Below the pieces are notes generated by a model, which saw only the letters and a list, made by a program, of their open reading frames with translations, ran no database searches and was not told the DNA's origin. A stretch of 64,000 bases of DNA. Origin: JBEVOS01 sp964563395. Its GTDB lineage: Bacteria > Pseudomonadota > Alphaproteobacteria > Caulobacterales > Aquidulcibacteraceae. The translations under genes were made by a program, and so were the position numbers. The stretch covers positions 1-64,000 of the forward strand of contig CAZLWK010000004.1 of NCBI GenBank assembly GCA_964563395.1, written 5' to 3'. Of this stretch, positions 9,290 to 17,963 are shown piece after piece; position 1 is the stretch's first letter, and each line of letters opens with the position of its first letter.

Positions 9290-10594
9290 ATGGCGATCGA
9301 GGCTCTTGCCGCCGAGCGACCGATCGCGCTGGGACTCCGGGAGAACTGGCCGCAATTTTCGCTGCTCGTTCTGATCAACGCTTTTGTTGGCGGCATGGTC
9401 GGGATCGAGCGCACCGTTGTGCCGCTGATCGGCTCGCAAGAGTTCGGCATTGCGTCCACCACGTTGGTGGTCTCCTTCATCGTCAGCTTTGGCGTCGTCA
9501 AAGCCTTCGCCAATCTGGTCTCCGGTCATCTCGCCGATACCTGGGGCCGCAAGCGGGTCCTGGTGCTCGGCTGGATCGCGGGGCTTCCGGTTCCATTCAT
9601 GATCATCGGCGCGCCGGATTGGGGCTGGATCATCGCCGCCAACGCACTCCTGGGCGTAAGCCAGGGCTTTGCCTGGTCGATGACCGTGATCATGAAGGTC
9701 GATCTTGTCGGGCCCAAATCGCGCGGCCTCGCGGTCGGGCTCAATGAGTTCGCCGGCTATCTCGCGCTCGGCTTGACCGCGCTCGCCACAGGCTATCTCG
9801 CCGCGCGCTACGGCCTGCGCCCGGCGCCGATCTATCTCGGCGCGGGCTACGCCATTGCCGGACTGGTGCTCTCCATATTCATGGTGCGCGACACCCGCGA
9901 GCATGTCGCACTGGAAACCAGAGACGCACAAGCGATCGAGCCGATAGGGTTCGGCGAAGTTTTCGCGCTAACGACGTTCAAGGATCGCAATCTCTTCGCC
10001 GCATCACAGGCGGGCCTCGTCAACAACCTGAATGACGGAATGAGCTGGGGCATCTTTCCGCTCTTCTATTCCACGTTCGGCCTGGGGCTTGAGCGTATCG
10101 GCATCCTGAAGGCGCTCTATCCTGTGACGTGGGGCCTGTTGCAGGTGGCGACCGGACCGCTCAGCGACCGCTGGGGCCGAAAGGGCCTCATCGTTGCAGG
10201 TATGTGGGTGCAGGCTGGCGGACTTTTTCTCACGGCAGCGACGCGTGACTTCATATGGTGGGTCGGCGGCAGCATCTTGCTGGGCGTCGGCACCGCGATG
10301 GTCTATCCGAGCCTGATCGCGGCGGTGTCGGATGCGTCGCATCCAACCTGGCGGGCACGTTCTCTCAGTGTCTATCGGTTTTGGCGCGATTTGGGCTACG
10401 CGATCGGCGCCCTCGCTGCGGGTCTGATCGCGGACCAGTTCGGCCTCGCATCCGCCATCACGGCAATCGCCTGCCTGACGTTCTTGTCAGGGGTCGTTGT
10501 GGCCGCAACCATGCGGTCGCGCATCGCGCCAGATCCGATGTTTGATCAGACGCAATCCGAAAGAACGAACTCGGCGCCAACATTGGGGGCGTGA
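9290..10594 (+). CDS. MFS transporter
   Basis: Encodes 434 residues with about twelve hydrophobic segments. The loop 2-3 signature is GHLADTWGRKRVL, and its half-repeat DRWGRKGLI lies in the second half. It starts six bases after the hydrolase gene and its stop overlaps the DsrE gene, so it is part of the same operon. The substrate is not readable from sequence. MFS carriers in rhodanese/DsrE/MBL clusters may export sulfur oxyanions or organic thiols; that role is inference. Confidence 0.8.
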   Translation: MAIEALAAERPIALGLRENWPQFSLLVLINAFVGGMVGIERTVVPLIGSQEFGIASTTLVVSFIVSFGVVKAFANLVSGHLADTWGRKRVLVLGWIAGLPVPFMIIGAPDWGWIIAANALLGVSQGFAWSMTVIMKVDLVGPKSRGLAVGLNEFAGYLALGLTALATGYLAARYGLRPAPIYLGAGYAIAGLVLSIFMVRDTREHVALETRDAQAIEPIGFGEVFALTTFKDRNLFAASQAGLVNNLNDGMSWGIFPLFYSTFGLGLERIGILKALYPVTWGLLQVATGPLSDRWGRKGLIVAGMWVQAGGLFLTAATRDFIWWVGGSILLGVGTAMVYPSLIAAVSDASHPTWRARSLSVYRFWRDLGYAIGALAAGLIADQFGLASAITAIACLTFLSGVVVAATMRSRIAPDPMFDQTQSERTNSAPTLGA

Positions 10595-10947
10595 TGAGAT
10601 TTCTTCTGATCCTCAACGGGCCGCCTTATGGTGATGAGAAGGCGTACAATGCGCTTCGGCTCGCGCATGCGGTCGTCAAAGCGGACGCGGCGACAGAAAT
10701 TGTTGTGTTCCTGATGGCGGATGCTGTGGCTTGCGCGAAGGCGGGGCAAAAGACGCCGGATGGTTACTACAATCTCGAGCGCATGCTGAAGCGTGTGATG
10801 GCTGCGCAAGGCCGGGTGTTGCTCTGCGGGACATGCATGGATGCGCGCGGCGTCGAGGAGGGAGAGATCATCGCCGGCGCCAAGCGCAGCACCATGGACG
10901 AACTTGCACAAGAGACGCTCTCGGCGGACAAGGTTCTGGTCTTCTAG
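10594..10947 (+). CDS. DsrE-family sulfur-relay-like protein
   Basis: Encodes 117 residues of the DsrE/DsrF/TusD fold: a beta-strand start (RFLLILNGPPYGDEKAYNALRLA), a helix-rich middle, and the Cys pair LLCGTCMDARG where the family's active Cys often lies. The ATG overlaps the MFS stop (ATGA). DsrE proteins bind sulfur on Cys as persulfide and pass it on. Together with a rhodanese-type regulator and a persulfide-dioxygenase-like hydrolase it suggests a cytoplasmic sulfane-sulfur handling module. Confidence 0.82.
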   Translation: MRFLLILNGPPYGDEKAYNALRLAHAVVKADAATEIVVFLMADAVACAKAGQKTPDGYYNLERMLKRVMAAQGRVLLCGTCMDARGVEEGEIIAGAKRSTMDELAQETLSADKVLVF

Positions 10948-10962
10948 CGCGAGAGAAAGCCA

Positions 10963-11400
10963 ATGCCGGAGACGTTTGAGGGCCGTTGCCATTGTAATGC
11001 GGTGCGGTTTGAGGCGCTGGGTCCACCCAAATGGGTTCTCTGGTGCCATTGCGAGAGCTGTCGCCGACACAGTGGCGCGCCGGCGTCGGTATTCGTGTCC
11101 TATGACGATGACGCCGTGCGCATGACGAGCGGCGAGATTGCGATTTTCGAGTCATCGCCAGGGGTGAAGCGCGGCTTCTGCATGCGTTGCGGATCAACGC
11201 TCACCTGCACCAACCCAAAGCTTCCCAACGAGACGCACTTTCATGTCGGCGCGTTCGAACGCGCTGCTGAGTTGGCGCCGACCGGCGCGTTCTTTGGCAA
11301 CGAATGCCTGCCGTGGTTCGAAGGCGGAAGAGGCCCGCTCGCAGGCGCGAAGGCAATGGACGCCGTCGTGCAGGGGCGTGCCAAGCGCCAACAATCCTAG
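10963..11400 (+). CDS. GFA-family zinc protein (CENP-V/GFA fold)
   Basis: Encodes 145 residues with the Cys pattern of the family named after glutathione-dependent formaldehyde-activating enzyme: GRCHCNAV, WCHCESCRRHSGAP and FCMRCGSTL. These bind structural and catalytic zinc. GAGAGAAAGCC precedes the ATG, and the gene lies 15 bases after the DsrE gene, probably as the last member of the operon. Most GFA members have no proven substrate; a thiol or glutathione adduct would suit the context. The 3' end overlaps the convergent methyltransferase by four bases. Confidence 0.85.
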   Translation: MPETFEGRCHCNAVRFEALGPPKWVLWCHCESCRRHSGAPASVFVSYDDDAVRMTSGEIAIFESSPGVKRGFCMRCGSTLTCTNPKLPNETHFHVGAFERAAELAPTGAFFGNECLPWFEGGRGPLAGAKAMDAVVQGRAKRQQS

Positions 11401-12053
11401 GGCGGCGTGATCGCGTCCTTTGCCGGCGTGCGCCGCTTGGCGGCAATAAGCAGCGCAGGCGTTCCGGCATCGCAGACATCCTGACGGGTTTCGACTGCGA
11501 AGCCCGCCGCTTCGAGCGGCGCCACGACATCACGAAGTGCGCGAAAATTGTAAACCTCCGCCGGAAACGCCGAGACGGCGCGTTCGTCCGCGCTGGTTCG
11601 GAAGAGGAGCGCAAACCGGCCGCCCGGTTTCATTACCCGCGCGACTTCCCGAAACGCCGTGTCCAGGTCGTTCCAGAAATAGATGACATGGACGCAAAGC
11701 GCCTTGTCGAAACTTTCGTCCGCAAACGGCAAGGATGCGGCGCTGGCGACCAAGATCTCGGCGCGGCGGGCTTTCACCAGCTTGGCATTCCGGCGCACGG
11801 CGATGTCGGCCATGAGTTCGGATGGATCGATGCCGACGATCCGCCCGCCCGGCGCACGCGCCGCCAGCTCCGCAATGCTGCGGCCAGGTCCGCTGCCGAT
11901 GTCGAGCACCTGATCGCCATACTCGACTTCGAGCGCATCGATGGCTTGCACGTTCTGCGCCCACGTTTCGCGCGCCATGACGAAGGCGATGAAGCGTCCG
12001 AGCGGACCTTTGGCATGACGGGCCTGTTCGGCGATGAAACGCGGCCTACGCAC
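11397..12053 (-). CDS. Class I SAM-dependent methyltransferase
   Basis: Encodes 218 residues. Motif I is VLDIGSGPGRS, the strand 2 acidic residue is in VGIDPSE, and the post-motif region is RVMKPGGRFALLF. The first 45 residues are helical (RFIAEQARHAKGPLGRFIAFVMARE), as in UbiE/MT11-like enzymes often annotated near oxidative-stress genes. It overlaps the upstream small membrane-protein gene by eight bases and is the last gene of a minus-strand operon with the desaturase fusion. The substrate is unknown. Confidence 0.85.
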   Translation of the reverse strand: MRRPRFIAEQARHAKGPLGRFIAFVMARETWAQNVQAIDALEVEYGDQVLDIGSGPGRSIAELAARAPGGRIVGIDPSELMADIAVRRNAKLVKARRAEILVASAASLPFADESFDKALCVHVIYFWNDLDTAFREVARVMKPGGRFALLFRTSADERAVSAFPAEVYNFRALRDVVAPLEAAGFAVETRQDVCDAGTPALLIAAKRRTPAKDAITPP

Positions 12054-12249
12054 GAGCGCCTCCCTGCTTCAAGGCGAGACGCACGCCCGCGACATAGGTG
12101 AGAGCGAAGCCCAGATTGGCTGCCGCAAAGCCGATGGTGAGTTCGTTCACGCCGGCGATGCAGCTCTGCGGAATGACGATGAGATAGCCGATCGCCAGTG
12201 TCGGTATGAGATGCAGTGCGAGCGGCAGATAAAGGGCGAGGCGCTTCAT
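12046..12249 (-). CDS. Small two-helix membrane protein
   Basis: Encodes 67 residues (MKRLALYLPL...) with two predicted membrane helices (about 5-27 and 36-58). The chosen start overlaps the upstream desaturase stop by four bases (ATGA), and the stop overlaps the methyltransferase start, so the three genes are probably co-translated. A longer frame to 12330 runs into the desaturase gene and is unlikely. I do not recognise the family. Confidence 0.6.
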   Translation of the reverse strand: MKRLALYLPLALHLIPTLAIGYLIVIPQSCIAGVNELTIGFAAANLGFALTYVAGVRLALKQGGARA

Positions 12250-13532
12250 TGCGGCAGACCTTGCACGGCGGCAAGCACACTCTCTGGCCGGCGCCAGATC
12301 TGGGTCTGGCAGAACACGCCAAGCGCACATCCGCGCAATTCGAGCGCGCCGCCGCGAAGACGTATCGTCCCTGTATAGGTGCGTCCGTCGTCGGGATTAT
12401 AAAGCGCGCCATCGCTCCAGACGCCCGGTTCTGTCTGGCGCAGGCCCCGCACAAGCTCGACGCCGATCAGTGAGCGTGTCCGCAGAGCGCGATCTGGATT
12501 GTGGTTGTCGGTGCGCGCACGTCCGTTCTCATCGTTCGGTTCCCAGAGCCAGATGATACGGCCGCACATCGTCTCGGGCGCGCCAGCACATGGCCGGAAT
12601 TGGACGATCGACCCGAAGCCGCGCGTCGCCCAATTGCCCGCGATGTCGCTGCGCGTCTGCGCTGAGGCATCGCCTTGAATGATCGCCGCTGTCGCGAGGC
12701 CGATGGCGAGCAGCAGGGCGGCGGCGCCGCCCCGAGCTGGCTTCTTCCGGCGCAACGGACAGATCGCAAAGGCGGCGACTTCGGCCTGATAGTCGGGATG
12801 CTCGGTGCCCATGAGCCGATCCCACCAGCTGAAATAGAGACCGTAATTGGAGCGGCCGTGCTGATGGTGGAGGTCGTGATGTGTCGTAGTGTTCCACCAG
12901 CCGAACAGGCGCGAGGGCTTGCCCGCCACCGGATAAAGTTCAACACCGGCATGGCCCATGACATTGCGCACGATCTGCCAGGTCACGAACGTGAAGATGG
13001 CGAGGTCATGCATCGGCACGAGCGCCGCCCAGAGCGGGACGAACGCGACCATGACGACCGCCTCGGGCACGTCGAAGGCGTAAGCCGTCCAGGGCGTGGG
13101 CGTCTTCGATTTGTGATGCGTGTGATGGAAGGTGCGGAAGAGACGCGGGTGATGCATCGCCCGATGCGTCCAGTAGAAATAGGCGTCCTGCGCCACGATC
13201 ATGGCGATGAGGGTGGCTACGAAATAGAGCGGCCCCTTGACTGAAAAGTCCTCATAAATGGTGAGCCAGCCCGCGCGGCTGGCGTAGTACATGCCAAAGC
13301 CGGTGATCGAGAAGACGAGCGCCGTGCGCAGCGAGGCGAACACTTCGCGCCGATAATCCGCGGCGGTGGCTTGGCGGGTCTGGATCTTCCGCGCCGCATA
13401 ATGCGCGCGCCAGAAGGCCCAGATGATCAGACTGAAGAGCCCCGCCGTGAGGATGTAGCGGCCGGCCTCGATGGTGAAGATGATGGGAAAGACCTGGACC
13501 ACTTCGCGCCAGAGATCGAATTCGACAGGCAT
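12246..13532 (-). CDS. Sterol desaturase/fatty acid hydroxylase fused to a DUF2147 domain
   Basis: Encodes 428 residues. The first 275 or so form a membrane di-iron hydroxylase with the three His boxes HRAMHH, HHTHH and HHDLHHQHG, and four or more membrane helices. A second hydrophobic segment (about 285-305, ending DASAQ) resembles a signal anchor. It is followed by a complete DUF2147 domain (NWATRGFGSIVQF, MCGRIIWLWEP, RTRSLIGVEL, LRGCALGVFCQTQIW). DUF2147 proteins are usually separate and periplasmic. No internal ATG marks a second gene, so this reads as one polypeptide. It probably hydroxylates a lipid in the inner membrane; the DUF2147 role is unknown. Confidence 0.85.
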   Translation of the reverse strand: MPVEFDLWREVVQVFPIIFTIEAGRYILTAGLFSLIIWAFWRAHYAARKIQTRQATAADYRREVFASLRTALVFSITGFGMYYASRAGWLTIYEDFSVKGPLYFVATLIAMIVAQDAYFYWTHRAMHHPRLFRTFHHTHHKSKTPTPWTAYAFDVPEAVVMVAFVPLWAALVPMHDLAIFTFVTWQIVRNVMGHAGVELYPVAGKPSRLFGWWNTTTHHDLHHQHGRSNYGLYFSWWDRLMGTEHPDYQAEVAAFAICPLRRKKPARGGAAALLLAIGLATAAIIQGDASAQTRSDIAGNWATRGFGSIVQFRPCAGAPETMCGRIIWLWEPNDENGRARTDNHNPDRALRTRSLIGVELVRGLRQTEPGVWSDGALYNPDDGRTYTGTIRLRGGALELRGCALGVFCQTQIWRRPESVLAAVQGLPQ

Positions 13533-13681
13533 GGGGCTTCACCGCCGGTTGCGCCGGTCCAGTCCGGCTGGCGCAACCTCGTCCATCTGCCGACGCGCCG
13601 CTCGCCGCGCTTGAAAACGGGCTAGCCGATTTCAAAAATGGCGCGCCGATTCTGAAAAACGCCCAGAAATTCAGTGTGAAG

Positions 13682-14737
13682 CTAAGCAAGCGCTTGGGCG
13701 CGATATTCTGAGGGCGTAAGCCCGGTGTCCGCCTTGAAGGCGCGATTGAACGGCCCGAGCGAGGCAAAGCCCGCGTCCAGCGCGATGGTGGATACGGGCA
13801 CATCGCGCTGCGCTGGATCGGCGAGGGCGGCCTTGGCGTCCTCCAGACGCCATTGGTTGACGAAGGCGCTGAAGTTTCGATGCCCGAGCTTCTGATTGAT
13901 GAGCTGGCGCAGGCGATGCTCCGGCAGCCGCAGGCGCAGAGCCAGGGACGCGATCGTCAGTCCTTCTTCACGGTAGAGGCGCTCGGTCCGCATGAGCCGG
14001 TCCAGATCGGCGGCCGCGGCGGCGTCGGCGGCGTCCAGCGCGCCGGTGTCCTTTGCGCTTGGCGCCGCCGACGCGGGCGTGGCTGTCGCGGCGAAGAGGT
14101 CGGCATCGACACGCCCGAAGGCCCAGACCGATGTCAGCGCGATCAGCATCAGACTGGCGGCCGCCAAGGGCGATAGCCGCTCGGCCGAGCCCGCCATGAG
14201 CTCGAATGTCTGCACGATGATCACAGCCAGCGCATAGGCTGCGCCCGCGAGCAGGACCGGACCGCGCAGGCGCCGGCGCTTCTCCACGAGATCGCCGCGC
14301 CATCCCGCCGCGATCAGGAAAACGATATGGCTCGCGAGCGCGAACCCGATCAAATTGTGGGCGAGCCAGAAGAACGGTTGAATCGAGATTGGGCTCAAGA
14401 CGGCGACGATCCCGACCGCCAGCAAGAGGAGCGCAGGGGCAAAGCGTTTCCACCCCTGCGCATCATCCTCAAAGAGATCGCGCGCGAAGGCCCAGAAGAG
14501 GCCGGCGCCCATAACCGAGAAGATCCAGGCCGGGACAAGGACGAAGCCCAGCACGCTATCGGCCATCGGCCATTGCGTCAGCGTGTGCCCGGCCGCGGCC
14601 AGGCAGAACAGGATTCCGGATAGGCGCGCCCGTCCGTCCAGGCCACGGCTCAAAGCCAGGGCAAGTCCGAGGAACGCGCCGATGGCGACGCCCCTGGCAA
14701 GGAGTTCTGCGGCTTCGGCAGTCTGGCTCATGTTCAT
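13682..14737 (-). CDS. AraC-family regulator with N-terminal multi-pass membrane domain
   Basis: Encodes 351 residues. The first 225 or so contain about seven hydrophobic helices, as in membrane-embedded sensor AraC proteins. A linker rich in Ala/Asp (about 225-245) leads to a C-terminal AraC DNA-binding domain (two helix-turn-helix units: LTIASLALRLRLPEHRLRQLI and VSTIALDAGFASLGPFNRAFK). It lies 149 bases upstream of the desaturase fusion on the same strand, with no gene between, and probably controls that operon in response to a membrane or lipid signal. Confidence 0.87.
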   Translation of the reverse strand: MNMSQTAEAAELLARGVAIGAFLGLALALSRGLDGRARLSGILFCLAAAGHTLTQWPMADSVLGFVLVPAWIFSVMGAGLFWAFARDLFEDDAQGWKRFAPALLLLAVGIVAVLSPISIQPFFWLAHNLIGFALASHIVFLIAAGWRGDLVEKRRRLRGPVLLAGAAYALAVIIVQTFELMAGSAERLSPLAAASLMLIALTSVWAFGRVDADLFAATATPASAAPSAKDTGALDAADAAAAADLDRLMRTERLYREEGLTIASLALRLRLPEHRLRQLINQKLGHRNFSAFVNQWRLEDAKAALADPAQRDVPVSTIALDAGFASLGPFNRAFKADTGLTPSEYRAQALA

Positions 14738-14753
14738 CGTTTGGATGAAGCCC

Positions 14754-14897
14754 TGTGTTCGACCCGCGCTGGAGGCGCAAGCTCGGTGCTCGCTATGACA
14801 AAGCCCTGCGTCCCGACACCCTCAGGATGCCATCGCGCGCAGGCGGCGTCAGGGCTGAAAAGCGTAAGCGTGCCTTGACGCCGCCGAGCACGATGGG
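14754..14897. repeat. Intergenic repeat with hairpin, copy B
   Basis: Same element as at 6735-6875, in the same orientation, with the shared blocks GACAAAGCCCTGCGTCCCGA and CGTGCCTTGACGCCGCCGAG. The perfect inverted repeat is GGCGGCGTCA (14842-14851) with TGACGCCGCC (14876-14885). It lies downstream of the minus-strand PilZ gene and fills most of the 210-base intergenic region. The start of this copy (TGTGTTCGACCCGCGCTGGA) matches the partial copy at 38.6 kb. Confidence 0.7.
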
Positions 14898-14947
14898 ACG
14901 GACCGCTGCTCGTTCCTCCGGATCACGCCATCGCCTCACGCACGCGC

Positions 14948-15295
14948 TCATACAACAAACGCAAGCCCTGCGACGCCTTCGCGTTGCCACACGACACGGG
15001 CCTCGGCCTTTATGCGCAGCGTCGGCTCCACCAGTATTACCTGTTCCGGCAAATCGCGGCGGACAAAGTATTCGATGCGCGCGCCTGTGGCGCTGATGTT
15101 CTTGACTGCTACTGGCAGCTTTTCCCCATTTGCCAGGATAAGCGCACCTTGCCTGAAGACTGCTTGCCGGACAGCGCGCTCGACCTTGCGCGTCCAGGCG
15201 TGTGTCGCAGGCGGCGGCGCAGCGTTCTGCTCGACGACTTGGCGAAGCCGTTTGCTCAAGACGCTGGCTTGATCTGACTTGGACTTGCCGAACAT
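14948..15295 (-). CDS. PilZ-domain protein (possible c-di-GMP receptor)
   Basis: Encodes 115 residues from the ATG at 15295 (MFGKSKSDQAS). After a charged N-terminal helix there is a PilZ-like beta-barrel with VKNISATGARIEY (the [D/N]xSxxG part) and VVWQREGVAGLAFV near the end. PilZ domains bind cyclic di-GMP through an RxxxR plus [D/N]xSxxG pair. The N-terminal part has many Arg, but the exact RxxxR is not clear. A GGDEF gene lies about 1 kb away. A longer frame to 15370 lacks a good start. Confidence 0.72.
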   Translation of the reverse strand: MFGKSKSDQASVLSKRLRQVVEQNAAPPPATHAWTRKVERAVRQAVFRQGALILANGEKLPVAVKNISATGARIEYFVRRDLPEQVILVEPTLRIKAEARVVWQREGVAGLAFVV

Positions 15296-15326
15296 CGATC
15301 GCGCTGCCTCGTGGTGTCGCCGCCGC

Positions 15327-16190
15327 CTATGTTTGTCGCGACCGCCTGAAGGCGCCAGGACTGACACCAACGATCTCTGCGAAAGTGCGCGAGAAATGGC
15401 TGGGCGAGCTGAAGCCTGTCACCTCGGCGATCGTTGCGAGCGGCAGCGCGCTTGATTGGATGAGCGCCCTGGCGCGCTCCACGCGGGCCTCCAGCACATA
15501 CCGATAGGGCGCCACGCCGACGGTGGTTTTGAACTTGCGCGTGAAATGAAAGAGGCTGAGGCCCGTGAGCGCCGCGAGATCGGCCACCGAGATGTCGTCC
15601 GCAAGTTGGGCGTCCACGAAGTCGCGCACCTTGCCCAATTGCGCCTCGGTCAAGCGTCCATCGCCCGTGTCCGTCGCAATCGTCTTCAAGAGCTCGGCGC
15701 CTGCTGCAATCACATGTGAGTCCATCAGAATCTGTGGCGCGCGCTCGGGCGCCTGCGCGAGACGGGCCAGTTTCGTCATCGTGTTCATTAGCTCAACGCT
15801 CTGAAAATAGACCATCGGGTGCAGCGAGCGCTGCGAGGGCAACACTTCCAATTCGTCGAACAGCCAATCCTGATCGAAATAGAGGACGCTGAAGGCGTTG
15901 CTCCGGGCGACGGGTTCGCACCAGCCTTCAACGCGCACGCCATGCGGAAGAAAGGTCAAACGCCGGCGCATATCGAGGAGACGCACCGGCGCCACCTCAT
16001 CGCCCGCCATGCCGCCATCGCTGAGCACGATGTCGTGCAGCGCGAGATAAGCGCTCTCGCCGGACCAGGCGAAGTCGAAGCCGCCTTCGCCCGAAGCGAC
16101 ATGCTCGACAGTGTAGGGCAGGCGACGAACACAGGCGCGCGCGGCGCCCGCTTCGCCCCGCGGATTAAGTGCTAGCAGATGCTCGGACAT
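15327..16190 (-). CDS. AraC-family transcriptional regulator
   Basis: Encodes 287 residues from the ATG at 16190 (MSEHLLALNP). The N-terminal 180 residues form a sensor region of unknown ligand. The C-terminal 100 hold two helix-turn-helix units (ISVADLAALTGLSLFHFTRKFK and PLATIAEVTGFSSPSHFSRTFAEIVG), a textbook AraC/XylS domain. It is divergent from the GGDEF gene (start about 16330) and lies 31 bases upstream of the PilZ gene on the same strand. Its targets are not evident; the divergent pair makes the GGDEF gene a candidate. Confidence 0.88.
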   Translation of the reverse strand: MSEHLLALNPRGEAGAARACVRRLPYTVEHVASGEGGFDFAWSGESAYLALHDIVLSDGGMAGDEVAPVRLLDMRRRLTFLPHGVRVEGWCEPVARSNAFSVLYFDQDWLFDELEVLPSQRSLHPMVYFQSVELMNTMTKLARLAQAPERAPQILMDSHVIAAGAELLKTIATDTGDGRLTEAQLGKVRDFVDAQLADDISVADLAALTGLSLFHFTRKFKTTVGVAPYRYVLEARVERARALIQSSALPLATIAEVTGFSSPSHFSRTFAEIVGVSPGAFRRSRQT

Positions 16191-16329
16191 GGAATGACGT
16201 GCTCGGGCTGACGCGACAGTGGCGACAGCAAGATTGTGCCAGACGAGCAATAAACAACAAATTAACCGCGTGCTCGCTAAATGCCGCCGTCGGCGCCGCG
16301 AAATGGGCGGGCGCCATGTGGGGACATGG

Positions 16330-17382
16330 ATGGCGGACGAAGCAACCGGCTATGCAGGCGCGGCGGGGATCGCCTTCGCCCACACCGTCGTCGATCAACT
16401 TGGCGACAAGGAAATCGCGCCCACGCCGCCGAACTATGAATTGTGGGCGACCTATAGGACAGGCGCCTTCCCGGACCTCAATCGCGAAGTCGAAGCGCGT
16501 CTCGCCGCCGGCGAAGACCTGACGCCGGCTCTGTGCGAGGACCTATACGAGCGCTTTTTCATGCCCACGCGCTCCTACGAGCAACTCGTCCAAACTGGCG
16601 AATCCATTGCGCACGAACTGGTCGGCGCACTCGTCCACCTTCGCGAGGCCAACACCAATGCCGGTGCGTTCGCGAGCAAACTCGAAGACGCCGCGTCCGA
16701 CATGGAGGCGACGCCCGATCCGTTGCACATCAAGGCCCTCGTGCGAAATCTTGTGGCGGAAACGCGCGAGGTCGCTGCGCGCAATCGGACGCTGGAAACG
16801 CAAATGGAAGCCTCATCCAAACAGATGGAGGCGTTGCAGGTCAGCGTCCGTCAGGCGACGTTGGAGGCGGTGACGGATGGGCTGACCGGCCTTGCCAACC
16901 GCCGGCATTTCGACCGTCTCCTGTCGCGTCAGGTGGCGGATGCGGCGGAGCGCTCAGCGCCGCTTTGCCTCATCATGTGCGACATCGATCACTTCAAGCG
17001 GATCAACGATTCCTGGGGCCACCCCGTTGGCGATCAGGTCATCCGCTATGTGGCGAGCGCGATTCAGGCTGCGGCGCCGAAACCGGCCTGCGGCGCACGC
17101 TATGGCGGGGAGGAGTTTGCACTGCTGCTGCCGCGCACACATCTCGATGCAGCCGAGACCATCGCCCAAGAGCTGCTCCGGCGCGTGCGCGCGCGCACGT
17201 TGTCGCGCAAGTCGTCCGGCGAGCTTATTGGACACATCACCATCTCGGCCGGCGTCGCATTGCTGAGGCCAGGCGAGCGCGCAGAGGCGTTGCTGCGCCG
17301 CGCCGATGCCGCACTCTATGAAGCCAAGCGCGCGGGGCGTGACCGCGTCATCTGCGAAAGCGAGAACCGCGCGGCGGCGTGA
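16330..17382 (+). CDS. GGDEF-domain diguanylate cyclase
   Basis: Encodes 350 residues from ATG 16330 (MADEATGYAG), which has GGGGAC upstream; ATG 16303 is an alternative. Residues 1-165 are a helical sensory or dimerisation region with a coiled-coil stretch (about 140-180). The GGDEF domain follows (about 185-345) with LTGLANRRHFD, CDIDHFKRINDSWGH and the active loop ARYGGEEF, so catalysis is expected. The inhibitory I-site RxxD before the loop is absent (PKPA instead), so product inhibition is probably lost. It makes cyclic di-GMP from GTP. The stop overlaps the next frame, and the receiver-like gene follows closely. Confidence 0.88.
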   Translation: MADEATGYAGAAGIAFAHTVVDQLGDKEIAPTPPNYELWATYRTGAFPDLNREVEARLAAGEDLTPALCEDLYERFFMPTRSYEQLVQTGESIAHELVGALVHLREANTNAGAFASKLEDAASDMEATPDPLHIKALVRNLVAETREVAARNRTLETQMEASSKQMEALQVSVRQATLEAVTDGLTGLANRRHFDRLLSRQVADAAERSAPLCLIMCDIDHFKRINDSWGHPVGDQVIRYVASAIQAAAPKPACGARYGGEEFALLLPRTHLDAAETIAQELLRRVRARTLSRKSSGELIGHITISAGVALLRPGERAEALLRRADAALYEAKRAGRDRVICESENRAAA

Positions 17383-17411
17383 TTGCCGCAATGATGCATG
17401 GAGCATGCGCC

Positions 17412-17921
17412 ATGGACGTTCGCGAGTGGAGACCGGCGGTCATCGCCTCGTCCAAGTTCGAGGCGCAGATCATCGTCGATCTCTTGCGCAACGCCGCTGT
17501 CGCCGACGTTCTGACGTTTTGCGATTCGGCGTATGCCCTCGAAGGGCTTCGCGGCGCGCGCGCGAACATGGTGTTCATGTCCCTCGCCAACGAGACAGCG
17601 GCGCTGGAATGGGTGCGCAGTCTGCGGCGCTCCGTAAATCATTCGCTTCGCAAGGCGCCGGTCCTCATCATTTCGGGCCAGTTGACCGCAGCACAGGCCG
17701 AACGGTTCAGGCACGCCGGCGCCAATGCCATTGTCGCAAAGCCGATGTCCACGGCGACGTTAACTGGCGTTGTGAAGAAAGTCCTCGCGAGGCCACGGCC
17801 ATTCATCGAGAGCGCGGTCTATGTCGGACCCTGCCGACGCGCTGGGATCGTGACCGCGGGCCCCGACAAACGCCGTCGCCAGGTGGACAATCCCGAGAAG
17901 GCGCGCTCCGGCGCGATCTAG
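17412..17921 (+). CDS. Degenerate response-regulator receiver protein
   Basis: Encodes 169 residues from the ATG at 17412 (MDVREWRPAVIAS). The fold pattern matches a CheY-like receiver: strands VIAS, ANMVFMSL and APVLIISG, then the conserved Lys in AIVAKPMS. The phospho-acceptor Asp expected at the end of strand 3 is replaced by Ser (FMSLAN), so it is probably not phosphorylated in the usual way. The 45-residue tail is basic and uncharacterised. It lies 30 bases after the GGDEF gene and likely works with it. The receiver call is by pattern only. Confidence 0.65.
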   Translation: MDVREWRPAVIASSKFEAQIIVDLLRNAAVADVLTFCDSAYALEGLRGARANMVFMSLANETAALEWVRSLRRSVNHSLRKAPVLIISGQLTAAQAERFRHAGANAIVAKPMSTATLTGVVKKVLARPRPFIESAVYVGPCRRAGIVTAGPDKRRRQVDNPEKARSGAI

Positions 17922-17963
17922 CAGCGTCCGGCCCATTGGACGCACGCAAGCGTGGCGCGCTGC

